Counted from the stretch's first letter, positions 44,348-53,755 are shown. The stretch is DNA of 64,000 nucleotides from Paenibacillus sp. OV219 (GCF_900110075.1 NZ_FOCJ01000002.1:496001-560000), one strand, 5' to 3'. Notes: generated by a model from the letters alone, not told the origin. Made by a program: numbers and translations.

Positions 44348-45274
44348 ATGACGAAAGCAATTGTATCCGAGGATCGTCCCCGTCAAATTCCGGATCGAGG
44401 CATAAGGGGAGGTCCTCGCATCATCAACCGGTTGCCGGAAGGAGTAGAGGAACAGCCGTACACGCTGTTTCAAGTCAAGCCTTATGGTCCACTGATCGGC
44501 GCGGAAATCGAAGGCATCGACCTTCGCACTCCCGTAACGCCAGAGCTCCAGAAGGAGTTGAATCGCGCGTTGCTGGAGTGGAAAGTGATTTTCTTCCGTG
44601 ATCAGGACATCACAAGCGAGCAGCATCAGTCGTTCGCCCGTCTGTGGGGAGAGCTTGAGACACATCCTTTCCTGCCCCAAGGAAAGTCGGATGAAGTCGT
44701 TCGTTTCGCCAAGGATGACAAAAAAGCCGGGTATGAAAACAACTGGCATTCAGACGTAAGCTGGCGGTTAACACCTGCGCTTGGAGCTGTCCTCCGCGTT
44801 ACTGAAGCACCTTCTTTTGGCGGGGAGACCTTATGGTCTGATCAAGGTGCCGCTTACGACAACCTGCCCGATGAGATTAAGGTGAGAATCGACGGACTGA
44901 CGGCGATTCATGATTTTACCCACGTCTTCGGCGTGCGGCTCTCCCCCGAGGAATTGCTGATCCGCCAGGAGGAGTTTCCGGCTGCGGAGCATCCGGTCGT
45001 GCGCACCCATCCAGAAACGGGGAGAAAAACGCTGTACGTCAATCCGAACTTTACCGTTCGAATCATCGGTCTGGAGCAAGAGGAAAGCGAAGAACTCCTC
45101 TCGTACCTGTTCCGCCATTCGCAGCTGCCCGAGTTTCAAGTCCGCTTCCGCTGGGAAGCGAACTCCATCGCCTTCTGGGATAATCGCGCCACACAGCATT
45201 ACGCGAATTCGGACTATTACCCGAACCGCCGCGTTGCGGAGCGAGTGGCGATCGTAGGCGATCGACCTTATTAA
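44348..45274 (+). CDS. TauD/TfdA-type Fe(II)/2-oxoglutarate dioxygenase
   Basis: 308 residues. The facial triad is in NWHSDVSW (His134, Asp136) and QHYANSD (His284); a basic segment (VAERVAIVGDR) at the end supplies 2-oxoglutarate-binding Arg. Relatives include TauD (taurine), AtsK (alkyl sulfate) and TfdA. Placed between sulfatases, oxidative release of sulfite or sulfate from a sulfonate or alkyl sulfate is the favoured guess, but family members also act on unrelated substrates. GAGTGAGGAG precedes ATG. Confidence 0.9.
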   Translation: MTKAIVSEDRPRQIPDRGIRGGPRIINRLPEGVEEQPYTLFQVKPYGPLIGAEIEGIDLRTPVTPELQKELNRALLEWKVIFFRDQDITSEQHQSFARLWGELETHPFLPQGKSDEVVRFAKDDKKAGYENNWHSDVSWRLTPALGAVLRVTEAPSFGGETLWSDQGAAYDNLPDEIKVRIDGLTAIHDFTHVFGVRLSPEELLIRQEEFPAAEHPVVRTHPETGRKTLYVNPNFTVRIIGLEQEESEELLSYLFRHSQLPEFQVRFRWEANSIAFWDNRATQHYANSDYYPNRRVAERVAIVGDRPY

Positions 45275-45282
45275 GCAAGAGA

Positions 45283-45309
45283 TGAGCCCGCGCGCTTTCG
45301 CGGGCTTTC
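45283..45309 (+). terminator. Terminator inside the sulfatase island
   Basis: AGCCCGCG (45283-45290) pairs with CGCGGGCT (45297-45304), then TTTCTTC. It may reduce transcription between the dioxygenase gene and the second sulfatase. No promoter was recognised in the 30 nt before that gene, so read-through seems needed. Confidence 0.75.
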
Positions 45310-45339
45310 TTCACGATTATAGATGAGAGGAAGAAGCAG

Positions 45340-46734
45340 ATGGGTCAACCGAAGAAGAAACCGAATTTGTTGTTTATCCTTATCGACGACATGGGCTGGA
45401 AGGACTTGGGCTGTTACGGCAGCACCTTTTATGAAACGCCTAATCTGGACCGTCTGGCAGCAGAGGGGATGCGGTTTACGGACGCCTATGCCGCTGCTCC
45501 TGTCTGTTCGCCGACCCGTGCCAGCATTATGAGCGGGAAATATCCGGCGAATGTCGGCGTGACCAACTGGATCGGCGGTCAGACGGCGGGAAAACTGATC
45601 GATGCGCCTTATATCAAGCATCTTCCGCTTCAAGAGAAAAGTGTGGCTTTTGCATTAAAGGAGCAAGGCTACCGGACTTGGCATGTGGGCAAATGGCATC
45701 TCGGAGGACAACAATATTATCCGGACAAACATGGCTTCGACTTCAATATTGGCGGCTGTAGCTGGGGGATGCCACTGAACGGATTCTTTAGCCCGTATGG
45801 AATTGAGACGCTCGAGGAGGGTCCGGATGGAGAATACTTGACCGACAGACTGACGGACGAGGCGATCCAGCTGATCCGGCAAAATGACGAGACTCCATTC
45901 TTCTTGAATTTGTGGCATTATGCGGTGCACATCCCGATCGAGGTCAGCGCAGAGCTTACCGATCGTTTCGCGGAGAAGGCTAGAGTGCTCGGTTTGGACC
46001 AGCTCGAAGCTTTTGTAGAAGGAGAACCCTTCCCGTGCGAACATAAACAACATCTGCGGGTGCAACGACGCATTCTGCAGTCCGATCCCGCATACGCGGC
46101 GATGATATATAATCTCGATTGGAATATCGGCCGATTAATAGAAGCCTTAGAAGAGACGGGGCAGCTGGAAGATACGGTGATTGTATTCACGTCAGACAAC
46201 GGCGGCTTGGCAACGGCGGAAGGATCGCCGACCTGCAACAGTCCGCTTCAAGAAGGCAAGGGTTGGATGTACGAAGGAGGCGTTCGGGAGCCGCTCATCG
46301 TTCGTTGGTCCGGCGTTGTAAAGTCGGGCAGCGTCAGCGAGATTCCCGTGACGAGTCCAGATTTCTATCCAACTCTGCTGGAAATGGCAGGAGTTGATCT
46401 GCTACCAGAGCAGCACGAGGATGGCGTCAGTCTGGTGCCCTTGTTAAAGGGAGCGGAGTCACTGGGCCGGGACAATTTATTCTGGCATTACCCTCATTAT
46501 GGGAATCAGGGAGGGACTCCGGGGTCGTCGGTGAGGGAAGGGGATTACAAGCTCATCGAGTTTTTCGAGGACGGTCGCTTGGAGCTATACAACTTGAGAA
46601 CGGATCTCTCGGAAGAGCACAATATCGCGAAGCAGCAGCCGGAACTTGCTGAGCGGCTGCACCAGAAGCTTCGTGGATGGCGCGAGCGGATTGAGGCCGA
46701 AATTCCGGTGGGCAATCCGGCGTTCAGCCGCTGA
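45340..46734 (+). CDS. Sulfatase, Cys-type (island sulfatase 2)
   Basis: 464 residues, arylsulfatase A-like. It begins with LLFILIDDMGWKDLGCYG (two metal Asp), and the formylglycine Cys is residue 56 in VCSPTRASIMSG, a consensus C-S-P-T-R site. GKWHLGG lies near residue 118 and TSDNGGLA near 285. The Asp-Asp-Met-Gly-Trp start is typical of the largest sulfatase group (S1_16/S1_20-like; subfamily not assigned). No signal peptide is visible. GAGAGGAAG precedes ATG. Confidence 0.94.
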   Translation: MGQPKKKPNLLFILIDDMGWKDLGCYGSTFYETPNLDRLAAEGMRFTDAYAAAPVCSPTRASIMSGKYPANVGVTNWIGGQTAGKLIDAPYIKHLPLQEKSVAFALKEQGYRTWHVGKWHLGGQQYYPDKHGFDFNIGGCSWGMPLNGFFSPYGIETLEEGPDGEYLTDRLTDEAIQLIRQNDETPFFLNLWHYAVHIPIEVSAELTDRFAEKARVLGLDQLEAFVEGEPFPCEHKQHLRVQRRILQSDPAYAAMIYNLDWNIGRLIEALEETGQLEDTVIVFTSDNGGLATAEGSPTCNSPLQEGKGWMYEGGVREPLIVRWSGVVKSGSVSEIPVTSPDFYPTLLEMAGVDLLPEQHEDGVSLVPLLKGAESLGRDNLFWHYPHYGNQGGTPGSSVREGDYKLIEFFEDGRLELYNLRTDLSEEHNIAKQQPELAERLHQKLRGWRERIEAEIPVGNPAFSR

Positions 46735-46769
46735 GTGCCTCAACCTTTGTGCAGGAAGGAGGGTCATCT

Positions 46770-47738
46770 ATGAATGAAACAGAACGCAGGCCGTCGTGCT
46801 GCAGCATGAGCCGCGAAACTTTGACGGTAACCGCAATAGTAGAAAACGATGCTCATCTGCACACGGTTGCAGGACACGCTGCAAAGGAAAGCATGATCCA
46901 TCTGCCCGGAGGTTCTTTTCTAATGGGAACCGAGGACGCAGAAGGATTTCCCGATGATGGTGAGGGTCCGATTCGAGAGGTGGAGCTCAGCCCGTTCTAT
47001 ATCGACAGCTGTACGGTGACCAATGCTGAATTTGCCGAATTCGTCAGCAGGACGGGTTATGTGACTGAGGCGGAACGCTTTGGCTGGTCGTACGTGTTTC
47101 ATCTGTTCGTGCCGGAGCGGGTGCGAGCGTCTGATTCCCGGCTGGTTCCCGGCTTGCCGTGGTGGCTTGTGGTGAATGGAGCGAGCTGGCACCGTCCGGA
47201 AGGCGCTGGCTCCTCCATTGAAGCGCGGCTAGATCATCCCGTCATCCATATCTCGTGGCATGATGCGCACCGATATGCGGAATGGTCGGGCAAAAGGTTG
47301 CCTACCGAAGCGGAGTGGGAATATGCGGCAAGAGGAGGCCTTGTGCAGAAAAGATATCCGTGGGGAGATCTGTTGAAGCCTGGGGGGGAGCATCGCTGCA
47401 ACATTTGGCAAGGGAAATTTCCCGACAAGGACAACGCTTCGGACGGCTATGCAGGGACGGCACCGGTCCGATCGTTTCCTCCGAATGGATACGGACTTTA
47501 CCAAACGGTAGGCAACGTATGGGAGTGGTGTTCAGACTTGTTTAGTAGAGTGCCCGCCGCTCCAGGAAGAGCGAAGAATCCGAAAGGGCCGCGAACCGGC
47601 AGCTCACGCGTCATGCGCGGCGGCTCTTATCTATGTCATACCTCCTATTGCAACCGGTACCGAGTTGCTGCCCGCAGCTCCAACACAGCGGACAGCTCGA
47701 CGGGAAATCTGGGCTTCCGCTGTGCTGCCGATGCTTAA
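46770..47738 (+). CDS. Formylglycine-generating enzyme (sulfatase maturase)
   Basis: Copper-dependent oxidase that converts the sulfatase active-site Cys to formylglycine using O2. The 322 residues include the FGE-sulfatase domain from MIHLPGGSFLMGTED, with TNAEFAEFV, GKRLPTEAEWEYAARGG, GNVWEWCSDLF and the catalytic pair in GGSYLCHTSYCNRYR (Cys289 and Cys294). The C-terminus NLGFRCAADA is standard. About 45 extra N-terminal residues carry a Cys-Cys pair (PSCCSMS). It lies among its four substrates and should act in the cytoplasm. Confidence 0.95.
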   Translation: MNETERRPSCCSMSRETLTVTAIVENDAHLHTVAGHAAKESMIHLPGGSFLMGTEDAEGFPDDGEGPIREVELSPFYIDSCTVTNAEFAEFVSRTGYVTEAERFGWSYVFHLFVPERVRASDSRLVPGLPWWLVVNGASWHRPEGAGSSIEARLDHPVIHISWHDAHRYAEWSGKRLPTEAEWEYAARGGLVQKRYPWGDLLKPGGEHRCNIWQGKFPDKDNASDGYAGTAPVRSFPPNGYGLYQTVGNVWEWCSDLFSRVPAAPGRAKNPKGPRTGSSRVMRGGSYLCHTSYCNRYRVAARSSNTADSSTGNLGFRCAADA

Positions 47739-47799
47739 TGCTATGGTGGTGTGTGTGCGGACGAACGTCTTCAAATCAGCTAAAGGAGTGCAGTAGCCT

Positions 47800-49311
47800 A
47801 TGAAGAGCAGGCCAAATGTATTGCTGATCACAAGCGATCAACAGCATTGGAATACGATTGGGGCGTTTAACTCTGAGATTTCGACGCCTAATCTGGATCG
47901 TCTGGTGAGTGAAGGCACGGCTTTCACAAGGGCGTACTGCCCGAACCCTACCTGTACGCCGACCCGGAGCTCCCTAATCACAGGGATGTATCCGAGTCAG
48001 CATGGGGCTTGGACCTTGGGCACCAAGCTGTCCGAGAAGGTGCGGACGGTTGGTGAAGATTTCCTCGAAGCGGGTTACGCTACGGCCTTGGTGGGGAAAG
48101 CTCACTTCCAACCGCTAGCCTCCACGCCTGAATACGCTTCGCTGGAGTCGTACCCAGTTCTTCAGGATTTGGACTTCTGGAGAGAGTTTGATGAGACATA
48201 CTACGGCTTCCGTCATGTGGAGCTGGCTCGAAATCATGCGAATGAAGCTCATGTCGGGCAGCATTACGCGATTTGGCTGGAGGAGAAGGGCTGCTCGAAC
48301 TGGAGAGATTACTTCGTGGCTCCGACCGGAACGATGGATAAATCAGCAGCCCACAAGTGGGACATCCCTGAGCAGTATCATTATGACGCATGGATAGCGG
48401 AACGGACGAATGCTCTGTTGGAACAATATGAACGGGAGGACACTCCTTTCTTCCTATGGTCCAGTTTCTTCGATCCTCATCCGCCTTATCTGGTTCCAGA
48501 GCCTTGGGATACGATGTATGATCCTAACAAGTTGACAATTCCAAGTGGCGCGGCCCATGAGCACGATGCCAACCCACCGCATTTCCGGCTGACGCAGGAA
48601 GAGAATCCGGATTTCAGCGGGTATAAAGAAACGGGCTTCGGCATTCACGGCATGCACTCGCATAGGTATCAGGAGGCTACGCTCCGGCGTGACATTGCGA
48701 CCTACTATGCCATGACGAGTCTGATGGACAAATACATTGGACGCATTCTCGACAAGCTGGATGAGCTTGGTCTTTCGGAGAATACGCTTGTCGTCTTCAC
48801 GTCCGATCATGGTCATTTCTTCGGTCATCATGGACTGACAGCGAAGGGACCGTTCCATTACGAGGATCTTATCCGAGTCCCGATGCTGGCACGTTATCCC
48901 GGGCATGTTCCTGCGGGCAAGGTGAGCGACTCGCTGCAATCTTTGGTTGACTTTGCGCCTACTTTTCTTGCGTTTGCCGGACTGAAGGTGCCGTACACGA
49001 TGTCCGGCAAGGATCAACACGAGGTTTGGAACGGTCGTCAGAACGCTGCTCGGGATCACATTCTATGTGAGAACCATCACGAGCCCACGACCATTCATCT
49101 GAAAACTTATGTCGATGAGCGCTATAAGCTGACCGTTTATTACAAGCAGGAATACGGGGAGCTATTTGACCTCGAAGCCGACAAAGAGGAGCGGCACAAT
49201 CGGTGGAACGATCCGGATTATGCAGCCATCAAGTCGAGCCTGCTGCTAAAGTATGCATGGGCCGGCCTGGAACAGGAGCCACTATTTATGCCGCGTATCG
49301 CGCATGCATAA
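47800..49311 (+). CDS. Sulfatase, Cys-type (island sulfatase 3)
   Basis: 503 residues. It begins with RPNVLLITSDQQHWNTIGAF; the formylglycine Cys is residue 52 in TCTPTRSSLITG. The metal Asp-His is in TSDHGHFFGHHGL (about residue 335). The SDQQHW start and GHHGLTAKGPFHYEDLIRVP segment resemble choline-sulfatase and sugar-sulfatase groups. No signal peptide. AAAGGAG precedes ATG. The C-terminal ~100 residues (LYDLEAD-type segment GELFDLEADKEERHN) are usual for bacterial sulfatases. Confidence 0.93.
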   Translation: MKSRPNVLLITSDQQHWNTIGAFNSEISTPNLDRLVSEGTAFTRAYCPNPTCTPTRSSLITGMYPSQHGAWTLGTKLSEKVRTVGEDFLEAGYATALVGKAHFQPLASTPEYASLESYPVLQDLDFWREFDETYYGFRHVELARNHANEAHVGQHYAIWLEEKGCSNWRDYFVAPTGTMDKSAAHKWDIPEQYHYDAWIAERTNALLEQYEREDTPFFLWSSFFDPHPPYLVPEPWDTMYDPNKLTIPSGAAHEHDANPPHFRLTQEENPDFSGYKETGFGIHGMHSHRYQEATLRRDIATYYAMTSLMDKYIGRILDKLDELGLSENTLVVFTSDHGHFFGHHGLTAKGPFHYEDLIRVPMLARYPGHVPAGKVSDSLQSLVDFAPTFLAFAGLKVPYTMSGKDQHEVWNGRQNAARDHILCENHHEPTTIHLKTYVDERYKLTVYYKQEYGELFDLEADKEERHNRWNDPDYAAIKSSLLLKYAWAGLEQEPLFMPRIAHA

Positions 49312-49377
49312 GTCGAAAGCAACGGTAATTATCCGGAAGCTAGAAGCGTCCGGCATAGAGAAAGGTGAGATCTCGCA

Positions 49378-50862
49378 ATGAAAGCCATTATGGTCATGTT
49401 CGATACATTGAACCGGCATATGCTGTCCCCTTATGGGGGGCCCGATTGGATCCATACCCCGAATTTTAAGCGCCTTGCGGAAAGGACGGCCGTGTTCGAC
49501 AACAGTTATGTTGGCAGCATGCCCTGTATGCCCGCCAGAAGAGAGCTCCATACGGGCCGGCATAATTTTTTACATCGCAGCTGGGGACCGCTCGAACCGT
49601 TCGACGACTCCGCCATAGAGTTGATGGGAGATGCCGGGGTGTATACGCATTTAGTCACCGATCATCAGCATTATTGGGAGGATGGCGGAGGGACTTATCA
49701 TACAAGGTACAACTCGTTTGAGCTTATTCGCGGGCAGGAGGGAGATCCGTGGAAAGGCGAAGTAAGAACCCCGGATGGCCCCCTTCTGGATCACCTGCAT
49801 CCAATTGCGAAGAAAATGGTTCGACAGGATCGCATCAACCGGAAATACATACGGGAACAGGAGCAATTTCCGCAAGCACGGACTTTCGCAGGCGGTCTCG
49901 AATTCATCGAATCCAATTATTTGGAAGATAATTGGTATCTTCAGATCGAAACCTTCGATCCGCATGAGCCCTTCTACAGCCCGGCTGAGTTTAAAGAGCG
50001 GTATTCGCATGATTACGAAGGGACGCTAGCGGATTGGCCGATTTACGGGCCCGTTACCGAAGAGCCGGAAGACATCCGGCATATGCGGTTCGAATATGCC
50101 GCGCTGCTCTCGATGTGCGATCACTATTTGGGACAAGTACTGGATACGATGGACCGACTGGACCTATGGCAGGATACCTTGCTAATCGTGAACACGGATC
50201 ACGGCTTCTTGCTCGGCGAGCATGATCAATGGGCGAAGTGCGTGCAGCCCTTCTATAATGAAGTCGCGCATACACCTCTGTTCATATGGGACCCGCGGAC
50301 GGGCATTCAGAACGAGCGGCGCCAAAGTCTGGTACAAATGATTGACCTGCCGGCTACATTGCTCGATTTCTTCGACATTGAGCGGCCGAAGGATATGCAG
50401 GGCAGATCCTTGCGCCGAACGATTGAGGCGGATGTGCCCATTCGGGAGGTAGCCTTGTTCGGCATACATGGCGGTCACATCAATGTAACGGACAAGAGAT
50501 ACGTTTACATGCGAGCGGCAGTGACTACAGACAACCAGCCGCTGTACGATTACACACTTATGCCGACTCATATGCGGAGCCGCTTCGCTCCAGAGGAATT
50601 GAAGCAGCTTGAGTTAGCGGAGCCTTTCACCTTCACCAAGCAGATCAAGCCGCTTCGCATTCCGGCTCAAACACGGGGCAATTTGCATGATTTCGCTACT
50701 CTCTTATTTGATCTAATCCATGATCCTGAGCAGGCTACCCCTTTGCATGATCCCGAGGTTGAAGCTCGGTTGGTCGAGCTAATGATCGAGCTAATGCAAG
50801 ATAACGATGCACCGAAGGAGCAATATGAGCGATTGGGGCTTGGCGTACCTAGTCTCCAATAA
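49378..50862 (+). CDS. Sulfatase, Cys-type (island sulfatase 4)
   Basis: 494 residues. It starts KAIMVMFDTLNRHMLSPYGG, and the formylglycine Cys is residue 50 in PCMPARRELHTG, a C-M-P-A-R site. The second metal motif is NTDHGFLLGEHDQWAK (about residue 280). The start FDTLNRHML and the PARRELHTGR segment set it apart from the other three, resembling the subgroup near phosphonate monoester hydrolases and some heparan-type sulfatases. No signal peptide. GAAAGGTGAG precedes ATG. It is the last island gene, followed by a strong terminator. Confidence 0.92.
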   Translation: MKAIMVMFDTLNRHMLSPYGGPDWIHTPNFKRLAERTAVFDNSYVGSMPCMPARRELHTGRHNFLHRSWGPLEPFDDSAIELMGDAGVYTHLVTDHQHYWEDGGGTYHTRYNSFELIRGQEGDPWKGEVRTPDGPLLDHLHPIAKKMVRQDRINRKYIREQEQFPQARTFAGGLEFIESNYLEDNWYLQIETFDPHEPFYSPAEFKERYSHDYEGTLADWPIYGPVTEEPEDIRHMRFEYAALLSMCDHYLGQVLDTMDRLDLWQDTLLIVNTDHGFLLGEHDQWAKCVQPFYNEVAHTPLFIWDPRTGIQNERRQSLVQMIDLPATLLDFFDIERPKDMQGRSLRRTIEADVPIREVALFGIHGGHINVTDKRYVYMRAAVTTDNQPLYDYTLMPTHMRSRFAPEELKQLELAEPFTFTKQIKPLRIPAQTRGNLHDFATLLFDLIHDPEQATPLHDPEVEARLVELMIELMQDNDAPKEQYERLGLGVPSLQ

Positions 50863-50867
50863 TCAAC

Positions 50868-50899
50868 AAACGGAGTTCGGGATTATCCGGACTCCGTTT
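50868..50899 (+). terminator. Terminator closing the sulfatase island
   Basis: Perfect 9-bp stem, AAACGGAGT (50868-50876) with ACTCCGTTT (50891-50899), 14-nt loop, six bases after the last sulfatase stop. Confidence 0.9.
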
Positions 50900-50956
50900 C
50901 TTTGCTTGCAGCTGTTATGATAGGTTTAGGTTATATCCAAACATTGGAGGAGTTGC

Positions 50957-51589
50957 ATGATGAAGAAAGTGCTGCTTACTGGTTTTGATCCGTTCGGCGG
51001 GGAAACGATCAATCCATCCTGGGAAGTGGCGAGCCGGCTTCACCAAAGAAAGCTCGAGGGGCTTGAGGTGGAAGCCAGACAGCTTCCTACCGTCTTCCAT
51101 AAGTCATTGAATCTACTCCGGCAGCTACTTCTGAATGTGAAGCCTGATGTGGTCATTTGCGTCGGTCAAGCCGGTGGCAGAAGCGATATTGCGATCGAAC
51201 GAGTGGCGGTTAATCTGAGCGATGCCCGAATCTCGGACAATGAAGAGAATAAGCCGATTGATGAACCCATCATCCCAGGCGGACCGGCGGCTTATTGGTC
51301 TACATTGCCTGTAAAAGCGATAGCGGCAGCTATTCGCCAGGACGGAATACCGGCGTCCGTCTCATACAGCGCAGGCACTTTTGTATGCAATCATTTATTT
51401 TATGGACTTCAGCATATGCTTGCATCAGATTATCCTTCAATGAAAAGCGGCTTTATTCATATTCCTTATCTGCCTGCCCAAACCGCCGAACGGCCTAATT
51501 TGCCAAGTATGAGCTTGGATGTCATGGAACGCGCGATCGAAATTGCCATAAAGACGAGCATACTTAGCGTGTGTGAGCCGGTTGCATGA
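50957..51589 (+). CDS. pcp: Pyrrolidone-carboxylate peptidase (pyroglutamyl peptidase I)
   Basis: Cysteine peptidase that removes N-terminal pyroglutamate. 210 residues, cytoplasmic. Start LLTGFDPFGGETINPSWE; catalytic Glu in GGRSDIAIERVAVN (about residue 80), Cys in AGTFVCNHLFYG (about 144) and His in GFIHIPYLP (about 168), matching the family triad. GGAGGAG precedes ATG 50957; ATG 50960 is equally possible. It is unrelated to the sulfatases and lies after their terminator. Confidence 0.95.
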   Translation: MMKKVLLTGFDPFGGETINPSWEVASRLHQRKLEGLEVEARQLPTVFHKSLNLLRQLLLNVKPDVVICVGQAGGRSDIAIERVAVNLSDARISDNEENKPIDEPIIPGGPAAYWSTLPVKAIAAAIRQDGIPASVSYSAGTFVCNHLFYGLQHMLASDYPSMKSGFIHIPYLPAQTAERPNLPSMSLDVMERAIEIAIKTSILSVCEPVA

Positions 51590-51598
51590 AGCAATATC

Positions 51599-51636
51599 GA
51601 AGGTCGGAGGGCTCCGGAGGAGTCCTTCTTATTTTT
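51599..51636 (+). terminator. Terminator after pcp
   Basis: GAAGG (51599-51603) with CCTTC (51624-51628), and inner GGCTCC with GGAGT; a T-rich segment follows. Confidence 0.72.
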
Positions 51637-51680
51637 GCTTAAAAACGGTATAATAACTACAGATCTATGGAGGTGGGAAG

Positions 51681-52556
51681 TTGACAGCAGTAAGGACAGT
51701 AGGCGTTGTTGGCGCCGGAACGATGGGTCAGGGCATTAGCGAGATGCTCGCCTTCAACGGGCTTGATGTCTACATGGTAGAACAAGACGAAGAAAGGCTA
51801 AATCAAGCGCTCAGCATGATCGAGCAAAGCTTAGATAAGCAAATGGAGCGGTGGGCGCTCACCTCTGCAGAGAAGAAGCTTGTGATGAACCGGATTCATA
51901 AAGTGGAGCATCTGAGTGCTCTATCGGAGTGCGAGCTCGTCATCGAGACGATTACCGAGGATTTGGACCGGAAGCTTGATATTTTCAAGCAGCTGGATGA
52001 TATTTGTGCGCCTGATGTTATTTTGGCGAGTAATACGTCAACACTGAGCTTAACGGAGCTTGCAAGTGTAACTGCTCATCCGGAGCGGGTTATTGGCATG
52101 CACTTCGTCTATCCGGTGATCAAGACGGATCTAGTTGAAATTGTGCGCGGCTTGAAGACGTCGGATGAGACGTTCAATCAGACGAAGTATTTTGTCGAGA
52201 ACACGATACATAAGAACGGAGTCATGGTCTTCGAATCGCCTGGCTTTGTAACGACACGGCTTATTTGTCTATTCATCAACGAAGCGATGCATGTTCTTGA
52301 AGAAGGCGTTGCATCGGTTAACGATATAGATAGCGCAATGCGGATCGGATATTCGTTCCAGCATGGACCGTTTGAGATGGCGGACCGTTTCGGACTGGAT
52401 GCGGTGCTTGCCGCGCTTGAGAGAATGTTCCGTGAATATGGCGAGCTGAAGTATCGGCCGTCGTTCATTCTAAAGAAGATGGTTCGCGGCGGGCAGCTCG
52501 GCGTGAAGAGCAGCGCAGGTTTCTTTAACTACGATAAGGACGGAGTCCGTGTATGA
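51681..52556 (+). CDS. hbd: 3-hydroxybutyryl-CoA dehydrogenase
   Basis: NAD-dependent 3-hydroxyacyl-CoA dehydrogenase, 291 residues. The dinucleotide fold is at VGVVGAGTMGQGISEML. The catalytic His lies in GMHFVYPVIKTDLVEIVRG (His about residue 141), and the C-terminal domain has ESPGFVTTRLICLFINEA. The typical motif is HFFNP; here it reads HFVYP. TTG 51681 is preceded by GGAGGTGGGAAG. It overlaps ackA (ATGA), which suggests joint expression of C4 or acyl-CoA metabolism with acetate formation. Confidence 0.92.
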   Translation: MTAVRTVGVVGAGTMGQGISEMLAFNGLDVYMVEQDEERLNQALSMIEQSLDKQMERWALTSAEKKLVMNRIHKVEHLSALSECELVIETITEDLDRKLDIFKQLDDICAPDVILASNTSTLSLTELASVTAHPERVIGMHFVYPVIKTDLVEIVRGLKTSDETFNQTKYFVENTIHKNGVMVFESPGFVTTRLICLFINEAMHVLEEGVASVNDIDSAMRIGYSFQHGPFEMADRFGLDAVLAALERMFREYGELKYRPSFILKKMVRGGQLGVKSSAGFFNYDKDGVRV

Positions 52557-53755
52557 TTATCCTAGTGATGAATGCGGGGAGTTCCTCGTTAAAATATCAG
52601 CTTTACAACATGGAGAGCGAGGCTGTTCTCGCAGTCGGTCGCGTTGAGCGTATCGGAATGGATGATTCGATTCTGACGCATGAGCCTACTGGCGGCATCG
52701 AAGTGAACCGCGTGAGCGAAATTCTCGATCATAATGAAGCGGTTCGCAAAGTCATTGATATACTGACGCACCGCGAGCATGGTGTGATGGCATCGATTTC
52801 CGAGATTAACGCGGTAGGCCATCGGGTTGTGCACGGTGGTGAGAGCTTCAAGCAATCGACGCTTGTCACGCAAGAGGTGAAGCAGGAGATCAGACGTTTG
52901 TTCGACCTCGCTCCTTTACATAATCCGCCTGCTATGATGGGCATTACCGGTGTGGAGCTGAATTTACCGGGCGTGCCGCAGGTTGTCGTGTTCGATACGG
53001 CGTTCCATCAGTCGATGCCGAAGGAATCATTCCTGTACCCGATTCCGATGGTGCTCTATCGTCGTCATAAGATCAGACGATATGGCTTTCACGGCACATC
53101 GCATGATTACGTGAGCAAGCAAGCGGCGAAAGCGCTCGGCAGACCGCTTGAGGAGCTGAAGCTCGTTACATGCCATATCGGTAACGGCGCCAGCTGCGCA
53201 GCGATTCTGCATGGCAAGACACTCGATACGAGCATGGGCTTAACGCCGCTCGAAGGGCTTATGATGGGTACGCGCAGCGGCGACCTCGACCCGGCCATCG
53301 TGCCATTCACGATGAACAAGGAAGAGCTGACGCTGAACGAAGTCAATTCCATGCTGAACAAGCACAGCGGATTACTAGCCATTAGCGGGATCAGCAGCGA
53401 TATGCGTGAGATCGTTCAGGCGATGAACGAAGGCGACAGCCATGCGAAGCTGGCATTCGATATGTATACCTACCGGCTCCGCAAGTATATCGGTGCATAT
53501 GCAGCGGCGATGGACGGCATTGATGCGGTTATTTTCACCGCGGGTGTGGGTGAGAATTCGTGGCCGGTTCGCAAGGCAATATGCGAGAAGCTGACGTTCC
53601 TTGGCATCGAGTTCGACGAAGAGCGCAACCTGGAGCGTTCCAAGGAAGCGCGTTACATTACGAAGGACGGCTCCCGTACGAGTGTGCTCGTTGTACCTAC
53701 GAATGAAGAGCTGCTCATCGCAAGAGCTACGTTTGAAATTGTGAAATCATCATAA
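52553..53755 (+). CDS. ackA: Acetate kinase
   Basis: Interconverts acetyl phosphate and acetate with ADP/ATP. The 400 residues show the N-terminal ILVMNAGSSSLKYQLYN, HRVVHGGESF, FDTAFHQSMP with the catalytic Asp, GFHGTSHDYV and ITFTAGVGENS-type segment near the C-terminus (VIFTAGVGENS). Length and motifs favour acetate over butyrate or propionate kinase. Translationally coupled to hbd. No pta gene is in the window. Confidence 0.95.
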   Translation: MIILVMNAGSSSLKYQLYNMESEAVLAVGRVERIGMDDSILTHEPTGGIEVNRVSEILDHNEAVRKVIDILTHREHGVMASISEINAVGHRVVHGGESFKQSTLVTQEVKQEIRRLFDLAPLHNPPAMMGITGVELNLPGVPQVVVFDTAFHQSMPKESFLYPIPMVLYRRHKIRRYGFHGTSHDYVSKQAAKALGRPLEELKLVTCHIGNGASCAAILHGKTLDTSMGLTPLEGLMMGTRSGDLDPAIVPFTMNKEELTLNEVNSMLNKHSGLLAISGISSDMREIVQAMNEGDSHAKLAFDMYTYRLRKYIGAYAAAMDGIDAVIFTAGVGENSWPVRKAICEKLTFLGIEFDEERNLERSKEARYITKDGSRTSVLVVPTNEELLIARATFEIVKSS

